Shown: positions 24,169 through 31,521 of the stretch, piece after piece | Layout of the letters: every line of letters begins with the position of its first letter | Numbering within the stretch: position 1 is the stretch's first letter | Source: a virus | Virus record (IMG/VR): IMGVR_UViG_3300028862_000042 | Span: 1 to 45,960 of that record | Direction: 5' to 3' (one strand) | DNA: 45,960 bases | Position numbers and translations under genes: made by a program | The notes under the pieces: generated by a model | What the model was told of the DNA's origin: nothing | What the model saw: the letters and a program-made list of their open reading frames with translations, nothing else | Database searches by the model: none

Positions 24169-25517
24169 TAATTAATAATAAAGTCTATTGAATTTTCTGT
24201 TGTGTTATAAATCATCTTACATTTTCCATCTGATGTACCAAATGCTATGTTACCTACTACACTTAATTTCTCAGATGCTGAAGCAGTATTTACTCCCATG
24301 TTACCATTAACATAAATAGTAGAGCCACTGTCTGTCATGATAGAGTTAACAAGACCTGATCCATTTGATTTTGGTATGTAAGTATTTGACACTGATAATG
24401 AAATGCTAGATCCACTAGATCCACTAGAACCTGATGCTCCATTAGCTCCATTGACTCCGCTTGAACCTGATGAACCAGAAGCTCCATTTACACCACTTGA
24501 ACCAGAAGCTCCGTTTACTCCAGAAGAACCTGAACTGCCTGATGAGCCGGAAACTCCATTAGCTCCGCTAGAACCAGATGAACCCGATGCTCCATTAGCT
24601 CCATTGACTCCACTTGAACCTGATGAACCTGAAGCTCCATTGACACCGCTTGAACCCGATGAACCAGAAGCGCCGGAACTTCCACTAGAGCCTGAAGTTC
24701 CTGAAGTGCCTGACCAACCCGATGAACCAGACCAACCTGACGATCCAGATGTAGCACTAGAACCGGACGATCCAGAAGCACCAGAACTTCCACTAGAGCC
24801 AGACGATCCAGATAATCCTGAAGAGCCACTAGAACCAGACGATCCTGATGAACCAGACGTAGCACTCGATCCAGATGAACCAGCTATACCGTCATTACCC
24901 GATGTACCACTTATTCCTGAAGAACCACTCGAACCACTCGAACCAGATGTCGCAGATGAACCACTGCTTCCATTCAGTCCACTAGAACCTGAAGTAGCAC
25001 TAGAACCCGAACTTCCACTACTCCCTGAACTTCCACTACTCCCTGAACTTCCACTAGTACCAAAACTTCCGCTTATACCGGACGATCCTGAACTACCACT
25101 AATTCCAGTACTTCCACTAGAACCGTTAATTCCTGATGTTCCATTAGTACCAATACCTCCTGTACCATTATATCCAGAAGAACCTGACGAGCCCGATGTT
25201 CCAGCTATGCCATTATCTTTCTTAGCTGTAGTCCAATTTACACCATCACTAGTGTAAACTACTACTTCACCAGGTGCAAGTGTCTTAGATATAGATCCAT
25301 TGATCAATCCAGACACCGCAGTTATTGTAGTATTTCCACCGCTTATATTATCGACTTCGTATTTATTAGAGCTGTAATCAACAGCAGATGGGAAAGTTAC
25401 AGTGACTGGATTAGTGGTAATAATACGATAATCTACGAATACTGCCAAGTAATCACTATCAGTAGTGACATTATAACATTGTATACCGTCTATTCGTATA
25501 GAAGTTTTAGTGACCAT
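24168..25517 (-). CDS. Collagen-like Gly-Ser-Ser repeat fibre protein
   Basis: After an N-terminal beta domain of about 100 residues (VTKTSIRIDGIQCYNVTTDS...), residues 105-375 are a nearly unbroken Gly-X-Y repeat. It consists mainly of G-S-S, G-T-S, G-A-S and G-V-N triplets, the composition of a phage collagen-like triple helix without proline. The C-terminus (about 380-449) holds a short globular part (YVNGNMGVNTASASEKLSVV), often seen before fibre tips. A trimeric stalk is expected. More than half of the repeat residues are Ser or Thr, a large reserve of possible O-glycosylation sites next to a glycosyltransferase island. It shares one base with each neighbour's stop or start. Confidence 0.85.
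   Translation of the reverse strand: MVTKTSIRIDGIQCYNVTTDSDYLAVFVDYRIITTNPVTVTFPSAVDYSSNKYEVDNISGGNTTITAVSGLINGSISKTLAPGEVVVYTSDGVNWTTAKKDNGIAGTSGSSGSSGYNGTGGIGTNGTSGINGSSGSTGISGSSGSSGISGSFGTSGSSGSSGSSGSSGSSGSSATSGSSGLNGSSGSSATSGSSGSSGSSGISGTSGNDGIAGSSGSSATSGSSGSSGSSGSSGLSGSSGSSGSSGASGSSGSSATSGSSGWSGSSGWSGTSGTSGSSGSSGASGSSGSSGVNGASGSSGSSGVNGANGASGSSGSSGANGVSGSSGSSGSSGVNGASGSSGVNGASGSSGSSGVNGANGASGSSGSSGSSISLSVSNTYIPKSNGSGLVNSIMTDSGSTIYVNGNMGVNTASASEKLSVVGNIAFGTSDGKCKMIYNTTENSIDFIIN
24400..25200 (-). repeat. Collagen-like coding repeat (GSS triplets)
   Basis: On the plus strand the DNA is a run of tccagatgaacc and tccactagaacc variants, which on the minus strand encode Gly-Ser-Ser triplets over about 800 nt. 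Codons vary, so the DNA is less repetitive than the protein. This also causes a long Pro/Glu-rich shadow frame on the plus strand. Confidence 0.85.
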
Positions 25518-25954
25518 CAGTTCTGTTCTTTTTGGAGAAGATTTATCTTGTCTCTATATCTAGCTGCATCTTCATATTGTTCATGCTCTATAGCATAGTT
25601 TAATCGTTCTTGCAAAATATCTAAATTCATATCTGAATCCATAGCATATGATTCGGCTACAACAAAAAATGCTTCAATCCTGGCACCGGGTAGATTATTC
25701 GATATAGCAAATTCCTCATTATGCCAAATTATTACCCAGTTTCCACATTCTAACATGGGAAGATTTTTTGAAATTGCATATTTAAGAACTAACAATAATT
25801 CTTCTTTTAATTCATCAACAGATGGGACATGATCATATATGTCACCGTTTTCATCTTCTGATTGCCAGACGATATTTAAGAGACTATGTGTATGACTAAG
25901 CTTAGCCCAGTCTACACCTAAGATTGTATCGTATATGAGTTTATCGTATTTCAT
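25517..25954 (-). CDS. UVR-motif protein in the fibre block, 145 aa
   Basis: The last 30 residues, LQERLNYAIEHEQYEDAARY followed by RDKINLLQ, match the UVR motif of UvrB/UvrC and of ClpC/McsA-type proteins, a helical hairpin for protein-protein contact. The N-terminal 110 residues are of unknown type, with MKYDKLIYDTILGVDWAKLS at the start and NWVIIWHNEEFAISNNLPGA in the middle. There is no nuclease or helicase part, so DNA repair by itself is unlikely. It is the first gene of the fibre operon, after a promoter-like element at 25979-25987, and overlaps the collagen-like gene by one base. It may be a fibre assembly or adaptor protein. Confidence 0.65.
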   Translation of the reverse strand: MKYDKLIYDTILGVDWAKLSHTHSLLNIVWQSEDENGDIYDHVPSVDELKEELLLVLKYAISKNLPMLECGNWVIIWHNEEFAISNNLPGARIEAFFVVAESYAMDSDMNLDILQERLNYAIEHEQYEDAARYRDKINLLQKEQN

Positions 25955-25978
25955 GACATTTATTATAATGTGTATAAA

Positions 25979-25987
25979 CTATATATC
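25979..25987 (-). promoter_or_regulatory. Promoter-like element GATATATAG
   Basis: On the minus strand GATATATAG lies 24 nt before the ATG of the UVR-motif gene. It follows the terminator at 26012-26037 and probably drives the whole fibre operon down to 17230. Confidence 0.6.
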
Positions 25988-26011
25988 TACAATTGCCATA
26001 ACATACACAAA

Positions 26012-26037
26012 AAAGGGAGCTTTTAAAAGCTCCCTTT
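26012..26037 (-). terminator. Rho-independent terminator after the propeller gene
   Basis: AAAGGGAGC and GCTCCCTTT flank a self-complementary TTTTAAAA, so the whole 26 nt are palindromic. The minus-strand RNA ends in a U-rich run. It begins one nucleotide after the stop codon of the 578-aa gene. Confidence 0.85.
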
Positions 26038-26038
26038 A

Positions 26039-27775
26039 TCAAACGCCAATTAATGCCGTTATCGGTATATCAAAATCATGAGGATTTTTAAACGTTATAC
26101 TTTCAATAGGGTATTCTGTAGTACCAGTTAAAGTTAACTGTTTACCCATATTATGCCAACCATTGATCGGTTCTTTTTCTATCGTCGTAAATGTTACGTC
26201 TGCAGATTGTCTAAAGAATGAATTATCTGTAGCAGTCAATCCTTCCATAACTTTAAAGTTTTTAGTTTCTGTGTAACCTAACTGTAAATCAGGGGTTATT
26301 TTGAACATATATCCACTGTCTAATGAAGTTATATGAAAATTTGAGATATCAGAAGTAAAGTGATTAGTGATTGAATTTACAGTAGACGGTTTACTTAGAC
26401 CGATATAAATAGTCTGTTGTCTAGATACATCATATTGATTATTTGCCGGGTATGAAAATAGAATATCAGCATTCTCATCTGTACCAGGTAAAGCATTAAA
26501 TGTAGAGTTACTTACATTGAAATTACCGTAGCCATTTGAACCAGCAAAGTAGAACTCTTTATTTAATGATCTGATAATTCCCGTTGTTACAGCTATGTCA
26601 CCAATTATAGCATATGATACTGCATCATATACAGAAATGTGTCCATTATTATGAGCTGCATAAATCTTATCACCTACTGAGCCGCTGGTGTTATTATTAC
26701 TGTATATAACAGATACTATATTTGAATAAGCTGCGGTTATATGAGTAACGTCTTGTTGACCAATTTCGAATGTATAAATACTATCCGATGTTCCAGCTAT
26801 AATTATGCCGTCAATAATATCTATCGATGATGTATTATTTGAACCATTCCATCCTGTAATATTACTATCATAGAGTTTCCAAACATTAGTTGTCAAATTA
26901 CCAACATGAATACCTTCTATTGATGCAGCAACTAAAGTGTCATTGTATAATAATGCTGCGTTAAATTCATTAGTTCGAATAGTAGTAACATTTAGTTTGC
27001 TATAATTCTTACTAGTTTCTGTTTCTGTATTAAATACTGATACGCCTTTATTTGTGCTGAGTACTAACTTGTTTCCAGAAATAGATAAGTTAGTTATATA
27101 GCTCGATAATATATTCGTATTAGTCGTGTCATATAGCTTAAAATTGTATGTAGAATCAGCATAATACATTTTTATTAATCCTTCTGCAGATCCTATCCAT
27201 AAATTACCCAAGCTATCTGATACAATAGATGTGGTTAAATTAGAAGGCATCTTAGAGTTCAATGTATTGAACAATTTAGTGCCATCTTGTTTAGACCATA
27301 ATTTTACACCTCCTGAACATATTGCATATGCAGTAGTACTAGAAAAACCGATATATTCACCTCTTATTGAAGTAACAGCGGTCGCCCAGTTTAAACTATA
27401 TCCATCTAAATCGTCAGGTTGTGATTCTTTTAGTACACCGTTAATTTCACTCTTATATGCCCATTGCAGATAATGTTTAGATGCATCATCGACAGAAAAT
27501 TTAGGAAAGAATGCTGCAAAAATAGCTTCACCTGAACCGTTCAATCCGCAGTAATCAAAACTGGTCAATGTAGATATTGATGAGTTACCGGGAAGATTAA
27601 AAGTGGTCTTTTGTGAGGAAGTTATAGGAGCTGCAAAATCCTTTAAATCTATACTTGTAATTTCAGTTGCACCTTGTACTACAGCCAATTTGGTAGGTGA
27701 AGAATATACTACATATTGTGCAGTTTTAGAGTAACCTTGAGGACAAGATAGAATGTCCAATGCATACTGATTCAT
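26039..27775 (-). CDS. Virion protein with beta-propeller repeats and an Ig-like C-terminal domain, 578 aa
   Basis: Residues about 150-420 show propeller blades like those of two-component-type or WD-like proteins (LGNLWIGSAEGLIKMY, NKLVLSTNKGVSVFN, DGIIIAGTSDSIYTF, DKIYAAHNNGHISVYD). From about 445, ENADILFSYPANNQYDVSRQ begins a domain with the DVxxxxTIxIxLSKP pattern of bacterial Ig-like (Big_5-type) modules. The end is a short beta segment (GWHNMGKQLTLTGTTEYPIE). No catalytic motif. Length and modules fit a baseplate-attached or fibre protein. It is followed by a terminator and preceded by the membrane-protein gene at 9 nt distance. Confidence 0.65.
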   Translation of the reverse strand: MNQYALDILSCPQGYSKTAQYVVYSSPTKLAVVQGATEITSIDLKDFAAPITSSQKTTFNLPGNSSISTLTSFDYCGLNGSGEAIFAAFFPKFSVDDASKHYLQWAYKSEINGVLKESQPDDLDGYSLNWATAVTSIRGEYIGFSSTTAYAICSGGVKLWSKQDGTKLFNTLNSKMPSNLTTSIVSDSLGNLWIGSAEGLIKMYYADSTYNFKLYDTTNTNILSSYITNLSISGNKLVLSTNKGVSVFNTETETSKNYSKLNVTTIRTNEFNAALLYNDTLVAASIEGIHVGNLTTNVWKLYDSNITGWNGSNNTSSIDIIDGIIIAGTSDSIYTFEIGQQDVTHITAAYSNIVSVIYSNNNTSGSVGDKIYAAHNNGHISVYDAVSYAIIGDIAVTTGIIRSLNKEFYFAGSNGYGNFNVSNSTFNALPGTDENADILFSYPANNQYDVSRQQTIYIGLSKPSTVNSITNHFTSDISNFHITSLDSGYMFKITPDLQLGYTETKNFKVMEGLTATDNSFFRQSADVTFTTIEKEPINGWHNMGKQLTLTGTTEYPIESITFKNPHDFDIPITALIGV

Positions 27776-27784
27776 ATTTTACGA

Positions 27785-28363
27785 TTAATTTTCTTTTTCT
27801 ATTCCCACGTCTTTTAATTTAGCGCGTAGATTCTCACGTTTCTGTGAATTCATATCAAATATACTGTTGGAATCTGACGAATTCAATTCTTTTACTTCTT
27901 CAGGTTTTAGATAATCCATAGCAGATTTTAGAAGAAAGACTGATATAATAGGAATAGGCCAAGATATCAGTATAGTAAGATACATCATTACATTTTTCAC
28001 GTCTACTTCTCCGGTGAAGAATTCCATCATTCCTCTGAATGAAGAAATCCAATTAGGATTATGTTTCATAGATTCAGAAATGTAATCATATGAAAAGTAC
28101 ATGTTACCTACAATCTGCATAAAGAATAAGATGATGAATACTGTCCAAACGATAGTCTTATTCAGCTTATTTAGTATAGAAAGTGTAAGAAAACTGGCAA
28201 TAGACCCTAATTCGATAGCTATTGCAAGGGCTACAGATAACCATGAAGGGTTACCTAAACTAAAGAAATCAACAATGTGTAAAGCAGATATAGCAGAAGA
28301 GATTAGTGGAACAATAATGAATGACCAAACTATTATTTTACGTAATACTTTTTCTGTGTTCAT
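27785..28363 (-). CDS. Integral membrane protein with four TM segments, 192 aa
   Basis: Four hydrophobic segments are visible: IIVWSFIIVPLISSAISAL (about 11-29), LSVALAIAIELGSIASFLTL (about 42-61), VWTVFIILFFMQIVGNMYF (about 72-90) and VMMYLTILISWPIPIISVFL (about 125-144). A hydrophilic C-terminal tail has charged residues (KPEEVKELNSSDSNS and ENLRAKLKDVG). Unknown function. It overlaps the 99-aa gene by 4 nt (ATGA), so the pair is translationally coupled. A role at the host membrane, such as lysis timing or exclusion, is possible but unsupported. Confidence 0.7.
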   Translation of the reverse strand: MNTEKVLRKIIVWSFIIVPLISSAISALHIVDFFSLGNPSWLSVALAIAIELGSIASFLTLSILNKLNKTIVWTVFIILFFMQIVGNMYFSYDYISESMKHNPNWISSFRGMMEFFTGEVDVKNVMMYLTILISWPIPIISVFLLKSAMDYLKPEEVKELNSSDSNSIFDMNSQKRENLRAKLKDVGIEKEN

Positions 28364-28659
28364 TTACCCTCCAATTTCTTTATTTCGATGTCATATTCAT
28401 TCATTCTGTCATCAGGACGAATTGCGGTACGAACAATCGCATTATTATCATAAAGCATACGCTTCGATATTTTAAATCCTTCTATCGAAAATTGTTTCGA
28501 TGTGATTTTTGTAGTAGAATCAATTTTTTCAATAGATTTTTTCAGATCATTGTACTTACGATTTACGCTACATGTTTGAAAAAATGTCAATACCAGAAAG
28601 ATTAAAATTATTAGCCAAGATTTTTCTTCAATTTTCTTTAAGAGTGTTTTCTTTTCCAT
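28360..28659 (-). CDS. Single-TM protein, 99 aa
   Basis: The N-terminus is basic (MEKKTLLKKIEEKS), then one TM segment WLIILIFLVLTFFQTCSV (15-32) and a long charged helical part (NRKYNDLKKSIEKIDSTTKI). Type II topology with an outside helical domain resembles an inner-membrane spanin, but the partner outer lipoprotein is not found. The Cys in FFQTCS does not make a good lipobox because the preceding residues are Q-T. It is the first gene after the promoter-like element at 28687-28695 and overlaps the four-TM gene. Confidence 0.6.
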   Translation of the reverse strand: MEKKTLLKKIEEKSWLIILIFLVLTFFQTCSVNRKYNDLKKSIEKIDSTTKITSKQFSIEGFKISKRMLYDNNAIVRTAIRPDDRMNEYDIEIKKLEGK

Positions 28660-28686
28660 AAATGTTTTAATTTAATATTTAGTAGT

Positions 28687-28695
28687 TTATATATC
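28687..28695 (-). promoter_or_regulatory. Promoter-like element GATATATAA
   Basis: Minus-strand GATATATAA lies 27 nt before the ATG of the 99-aa gene and follows the hairpin at 28720-28740. Confidence 0.5.
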
Positions 28696-28719
28696 TTCGC
28701 CTGCAATAAAACACACAAA

Positions 28720-28740
28720 TAGGGAGTTTATCACCCCCTA
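28720..28740 (-). terminator. Short hairpin terminator with G-U pair
   Basis: On the minus strand TAGGGGG pairs with CTCCCTA, with one G-U wobble, around a 7-nt loop. This closely resembles the hairpin at 2233-2258. It lies 12 nt past the stop of the 168-aa gene. The U tract after the stem is short. Confidence 0.55.
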
Positions 28741-28752
28741 CTTATTTTCTTA

Positions 28753-29259
28753 TTACAGACTTGCTTCAGGATTTGAAGGATCAATACCTTCTCTACGTGA
28801 TGCAGTAATGAATTCCATTTCTTTCAGTTTCTCGTTTTCTTGAGCGATAACGTTTCTTACGATATTGATATTCTTCAAGATAGTAAGATATGTATCTACT
28901 GATTCAATGAATTTGCTGTTAACAGTATCACCTGCACCTTCAATTCTAGATAAATAGAAATAAAGTGCTTCGATCGAAATAGCACTCATGAATAATTTAC
29001 CTTTTGTAACACAAACACCTAGTTCATTTACAACCTCTCTGATACCCAATGCTTCTGTGAATTTCCATGCTGCTTCTTTAGAAATATAGCCTTCCAATTT
29101 CTTGATATCTTCAAGTTTAAGATCGACTAGATACTTCTTAGTTTCTAAATCTTTCTTGAATTTGTCTAGTTCAAGTTGAGCTTGTTCATAAGCTTCTTTT
29201 TGAATTTGATTTAGACCACCTTCTAATTCTGCACTTTCTGTTGTTTTTACGATTTCCAT
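28753..29259 (-). CDS. Coiled-coil protein of unknown function, 168 aa
   Basis: A helical, charged protein. Residues 15-60 are a predicted coiled coil (AYEQAQLELDKFKKDLETKK). The middle contains AAWKFTEALGIREVVNELGV and CVTKGKLFMSAISIEALYFY. A second helix pair is at about 120-150 (IVRNVIAQENEKLKEMEF). I do not recognise the family. It follows the nuclease gene after one nucleotide and ends before a hairpin, so it is the last gene of the sigma-nuclease transcript. A small virion or nuclease accessory protein is possible. Confidence 0.65.
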   Translation of the reverse strand: MEIVKTTESAELEGGLNQIQKEAYEQAQLELDKFKKDLETKKYLVDLKLEDIKKLEGYISKEAAWKFTEALGIREVVNELGVCVTKGKLFMSAISIEALYFYLSRIEGAGDTVNSKFIESVDTYLTILKNINIVRNVIAQENEKLKEMEFITASRREGIDPSNPEASL

Positions 29260-29260
29260 T

Positions 29261-30022
29261 TTACTTTTTTATTTGTTCGTTATAATAGTTTTTAATTTTA
29301 TCTGATTCCCAGATTTCGTGATATTTATGACAATAATAAATGAATTCTTTTTTACAGCTTTCAAGTTCATCACCTTTAATTTCTACTAATTGTACACCAT
29401 CTGGATTTGATAACCAAATTTCGATTCTGTCCACTTTTCGTTTATGAATCTCTTCAAATGCTAAAGTATAGGCTCCACCTTGTAAACTATATTTGTGTAT
29501 AGTCTCAGCATCTCTAATTCCTGAAGCACTTTTAAAGTCTACAATGACTATTTTATTTTCATTGTCTAAATATGCAAAATCCGTAGTACCAGCAAATAGA
29601 TATGTTTCAGAGTATAAAAATCCTTCAGATAAAAGAATCTTTTTTACTTTATCGAATTGTCCACTGTGATAGAGATTATAAAATAATGCTCTTCCACCGT
29701 CTACTAGAGGTTTTTCGATGTCATTCAATAATTCATCAGTGCTTTTTCTCTGTGTATACAAAAGACACTTTTCAGAGTCTCCCATATTCTTCATGCATAT
29801 AACATAATTCTCCAAGAATTTATGCATTGCTGTTCCCTTAAGTGCTGCTTTCTGGCCTATTTCTGCTAATCTATCCTTGCCTATAGATTCCTCTATTTCT
29901 TTTAATCTCTTAGATGGTATTAATGATAAAATAGTTGTAACAGAGGGTAAAAATTTAGGGTCTTCTCCTTCTATAACATAAGCTCTTCCCCATTGTGTAT
30001 CTAATCGTTTTAGTTTTTTCAA
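29261..30022 (-). CDS. PD-(D/E)XK nuclease, RecB/Cas4-like
   Basis: The 253-aa protein has the order expected of RecB-type nucleases. GTAMHKFLE (63-71) carries the conserved His, followed by YLFAGTTDFAYLD (141-153) with the metal-binding Asp148, IVIVDFKSAS (158-167) with Asp162 and Lys164 as the D-x-K core, and IHKYSLQGGAYTLA (175-188), the QxxxY motif of the family. It should cut or resect DNA. No Cys for a Cas4-type iron-sulphur cluster is seen. It starts inside the end of the 132-aa gene (4-nt overlap). A similar enzyme is used by several phages for recombination or for host-DNA breakdown. Its location among late genes hints at packaging or head processing of DNA, but that is inference. 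Confidence 0.8.
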   Translation of the reverse strand: MKKLKRLDTQWGRAYVIEGEDPKFLPSVTTILSLIPSKRLKEIEESIGKDRLAEIGQKAALKGTAMHKFLENYVICMKNMGDSEKCLLYTQRKSTDELLNDIEKPLVDGGRALFYNLYHSGQFDKVKKILLSEGFLYSETYLFAGTTDFAYLDNENKIVIVDFKSASGIRDAETIHKYSLQGGAYTLAFEEIHKRKVDRIEIWLSNPDGVQLVEIKGDELESCKKEFIYYCHKYHEIWESDKIKNYYNEQIKK

Positions 30023-30417
30023 ATTATGCTAAGTAATATTCCGATAGGTAGAGCAACATTAGTTACTATCCATTTTAGTGTAAGATTGTTAAAGTATGGA
30101 GTGTAAACCACAAGATATGATCGAGAATTTGCGATTTCTTCTACTGTGGGAATTATTATTTCTTGTAATCCTAGTTTAGAAAGGTACATATTTAGTGGAC
30201 GCATCTTATCTAGAATTTTCAATTTTTTCATATCTTCCATTTCACCCATATCTTCCTCTTTCAAAGAAAGAACTGTATAGATTCTATTGTAAATATCTGT
30301 TCTAAGATTAAAGTTTTTCCACTCTTCAGTCTTTTCATTCTTTTCGATTGTAGAAAGAATAAAGAGAAAATTAGATATTTCTCTGAATACAGATTGGGTC
30401 TGTTTAAATCCTATCAT
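30019..30417 (-). CDS. Protein with C-terminal membrane anchor, 132 aa
   Basis: A mostly helical charged protein (TQSVFREISNFLFILSTIEK..., GEMEDMKKLKILDKMRPLNM) ends in one hydrophobic segment, LKWIVTNVALPIGILLSII (about 114-132), directly at the C-terminus. This tail-anchor topology is unusual in bacteria. It overlaps the nuclease start by 4 nt and follows the sigma factor by 17 nt. A weak TATATTATAG box lies in that gap. Function unknown. Confidence 0.6.
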   Translation of the reverse strand: MIGFKQTQSVFREISNFLFILSTIEKNEKTEEWKNFNLRTDIYNRIYTVLSLKEEDMGEMEDMKKLKILDKMRPLNMYLSKLGLQEIIIPTVEEIANSRSYLVVYTPYFNNLTLKWIVTNVALPIGILLSII

Positions 30418-30434
30418 AAATATTATTTTCTATA

Positions 30435-31118
30435 TTATAGTGCATCTACCTCATTGTTCAGAACAGGAGTCTTCATCGATATAAGGGCGATATTTTTTAT
30501 GTTAATATCATTCGTCGTGGTAGCTCTTTTCTTATCTATCCATTTATTTCGCACTAGTTTTTTCGCAACATGGATTCTGCTTCTTACTGTGTTAATTTTG
30601 ATACCTCTTTTTTCAGCTATTTCTTCATACTTAAGCTTATGAATTTCTCTGTCTTGTAAAATATCTCTGTATGGAGAAGGTAAATCGTCTATTTCTGCCA
30701 TAACTTCATCATATACTGTATCAACTTCGATGTTATCGACATCGTCATAATACTCATAATCTGGATTGACGGTCCACTCATCTTCTTCTGCTGGTTTCAC
30801 TTTAATATTACTTTCTTCCATTGCATTCAATGAATATGTAGCATTTTTTCTTCTAAGCTCCATTAAACATTCATTTTGGCATATTTTGTATACCCATGTA
30901 CTGAAATTCCATCGTGGATCGTACATGTCGGCAAACACGAACGCTTTAGATAGTGTAATAGCAAGTATTTCATCAATAGTTTCGTCGTCTTGATGGTATT
31001 TTGTGACCATTTTTCTTAGGCCTGGTTTCAATCTATGATAAAGTTTATTAAACGTGACTTCAGTTCGTTGTTCAACAAAATTCATTGCAATGTCTTGTAG
31101 AGATTCTTCTTTTTTCAT
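30435..31118 (-). CDS. RNA polymerase sigma factor, sigma-70/ECF type
   Basis: Region 2 is visible at about 65-92 (YDPRWNFSTWVYKICQNECL followed by MELRR), with the Trp-rich -10 recognition helix. Region 4 is at about 150-195 (LPSPYRDILQDREIHKLKYE, EIAEKRGIKINTVRSRIHVA), a clear helix-turn-helix. An acidic linker of about 45 residues joins them. It should bind host RNA polymerase core and direct it to phage promoters; T4 gp55 has the equivalent role for late genes. The repeated GATATATAG boxes in this window are its best target candidates. A 17-bp palindrome lies upstream at 31232-31248 and may regulate it. Confidence 0.85.
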   Translation of the reverse strand: MKKEESLQDIAMNFVEQRTEVTFNKLYHRLKPGLRKMVTKYHQDDETIDEILAITLSKAFVFADMYDPRWNFSTWVYKICQNECLMELRRKNATYSLNAMEESNIKVKPAEEDEWTVNPDYEYYDDVDNIEVDTVYDEVMAEIDDLPSPYRDILQDREIHKLKYEEIAEKRGIKINTVRSRIHVAKKLVRNKWIDKKRATTTNDINIKNIALISMKTPVLNNEVDAL

Positions 31119-31231
31119 TATGCGAGCGTATTAAGTAATTTGAATAAAATAACAAAGATTTTTTAAAGAGTAAATGTGTGTAAAAAATTTAAAAAAAATA
31201 ATGAGTGTCATGCTTTTCACACATAGCAGTA

Positions 31232-31248
31232 AATATACTAAGTATATT
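31232..31248. promoter_or_regulatory. 17-bp palindrome upstream of the sigma factor gene
   Basis: AATATACT-A-AGTATATT is a perfect inverted repeat with a single central base. It lies 114 nt before the sigma-factor ATG, in the 168-nt gap behind the 77-aa gene, which holds no other feature that I can see. It may be an operator for a dimeric regulator. It is too AT-rich and short to be a normal terminator. Confidence 0.45.
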
Positions 31249-31286
31249 ACCTATTAATCTAACAAAGAAAATTCATACAGGAAACT

Positions 31287-31520
31287 CTATGTATTGGACC
31301 AAATACCTGTAGTGAAAACAACATCTTTTTTTTCATTGTCATGTCTCTGGTCATCAGACCACATACCAGTGTCAACAGTCTTTGTTTTCTTAACGTCGTC
31401 CAGTGCGGTTCTTATTAATTCAAAGCCTTTATCGCCCTCTTGAGGTGCAACAACGTATTTAGGCCCTGTGTAAGGAACTTGAGAAGTTTTTACGAATTCA
31501 GCGAAGGTTTTAAGTCTCAT
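31287..31520 (-). CDS. Small protein with two TG[MI]WS repeats, 77 aa
   Basis: The start MRLKTFAEFVKT resembles the head-targeting leaders seen elsewhere in the window, but no [LI]-x-E cleavage site follows, so this may be coincidence. The C-terminal part holds two short similar units, DTGMWSDD and TTGIWSNT, separated by a charged loop. It starts one nucleotide after the tape-measure stop and is the last gene of the tail transcript. Function unknown. Confidence 0.6.
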   Translation of the reverse strand: MRLKTFAEFVKTSQVPYTGPKYVVAPQEGDKGFELIRTALDDVKKTKTVDTGMWSDDQRHDNEKKDVVFTTGIWSNT

Positions 31521-31521
31521 A

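Noticed and set aside
24400-25200. Repetitive DNA that could be mistaken for a CRISPR array
   Set aside because: The repeats are 9-12-nt codon-level units without unique spacers, fully explained by a collagen-like protein.
24403-25257. Plus-strand 284-aa frame rich in Pro, Glu, Asp and Leu
   Set aside because: It is the mirror of the Gly-Ser-Ser coding repeat on the minus strand. It has no independent start signal, and its composition follows directly from the repeat.
28360-28659. Lipoprotein o-spanin reading of the 99-aa protein
   Set aside because: The residues before Cys (F-Q-T) do not form a lipobox, and the N-terminal segment looks like a normal TM anchor.
31119-31286. Possible small RNA or tRNA in the 168-nt gap before the sigma gene
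   Set aside because: No cloverleaf, CCA end or stable GC stem is visible. Only the AT-rich palindrome stands out.
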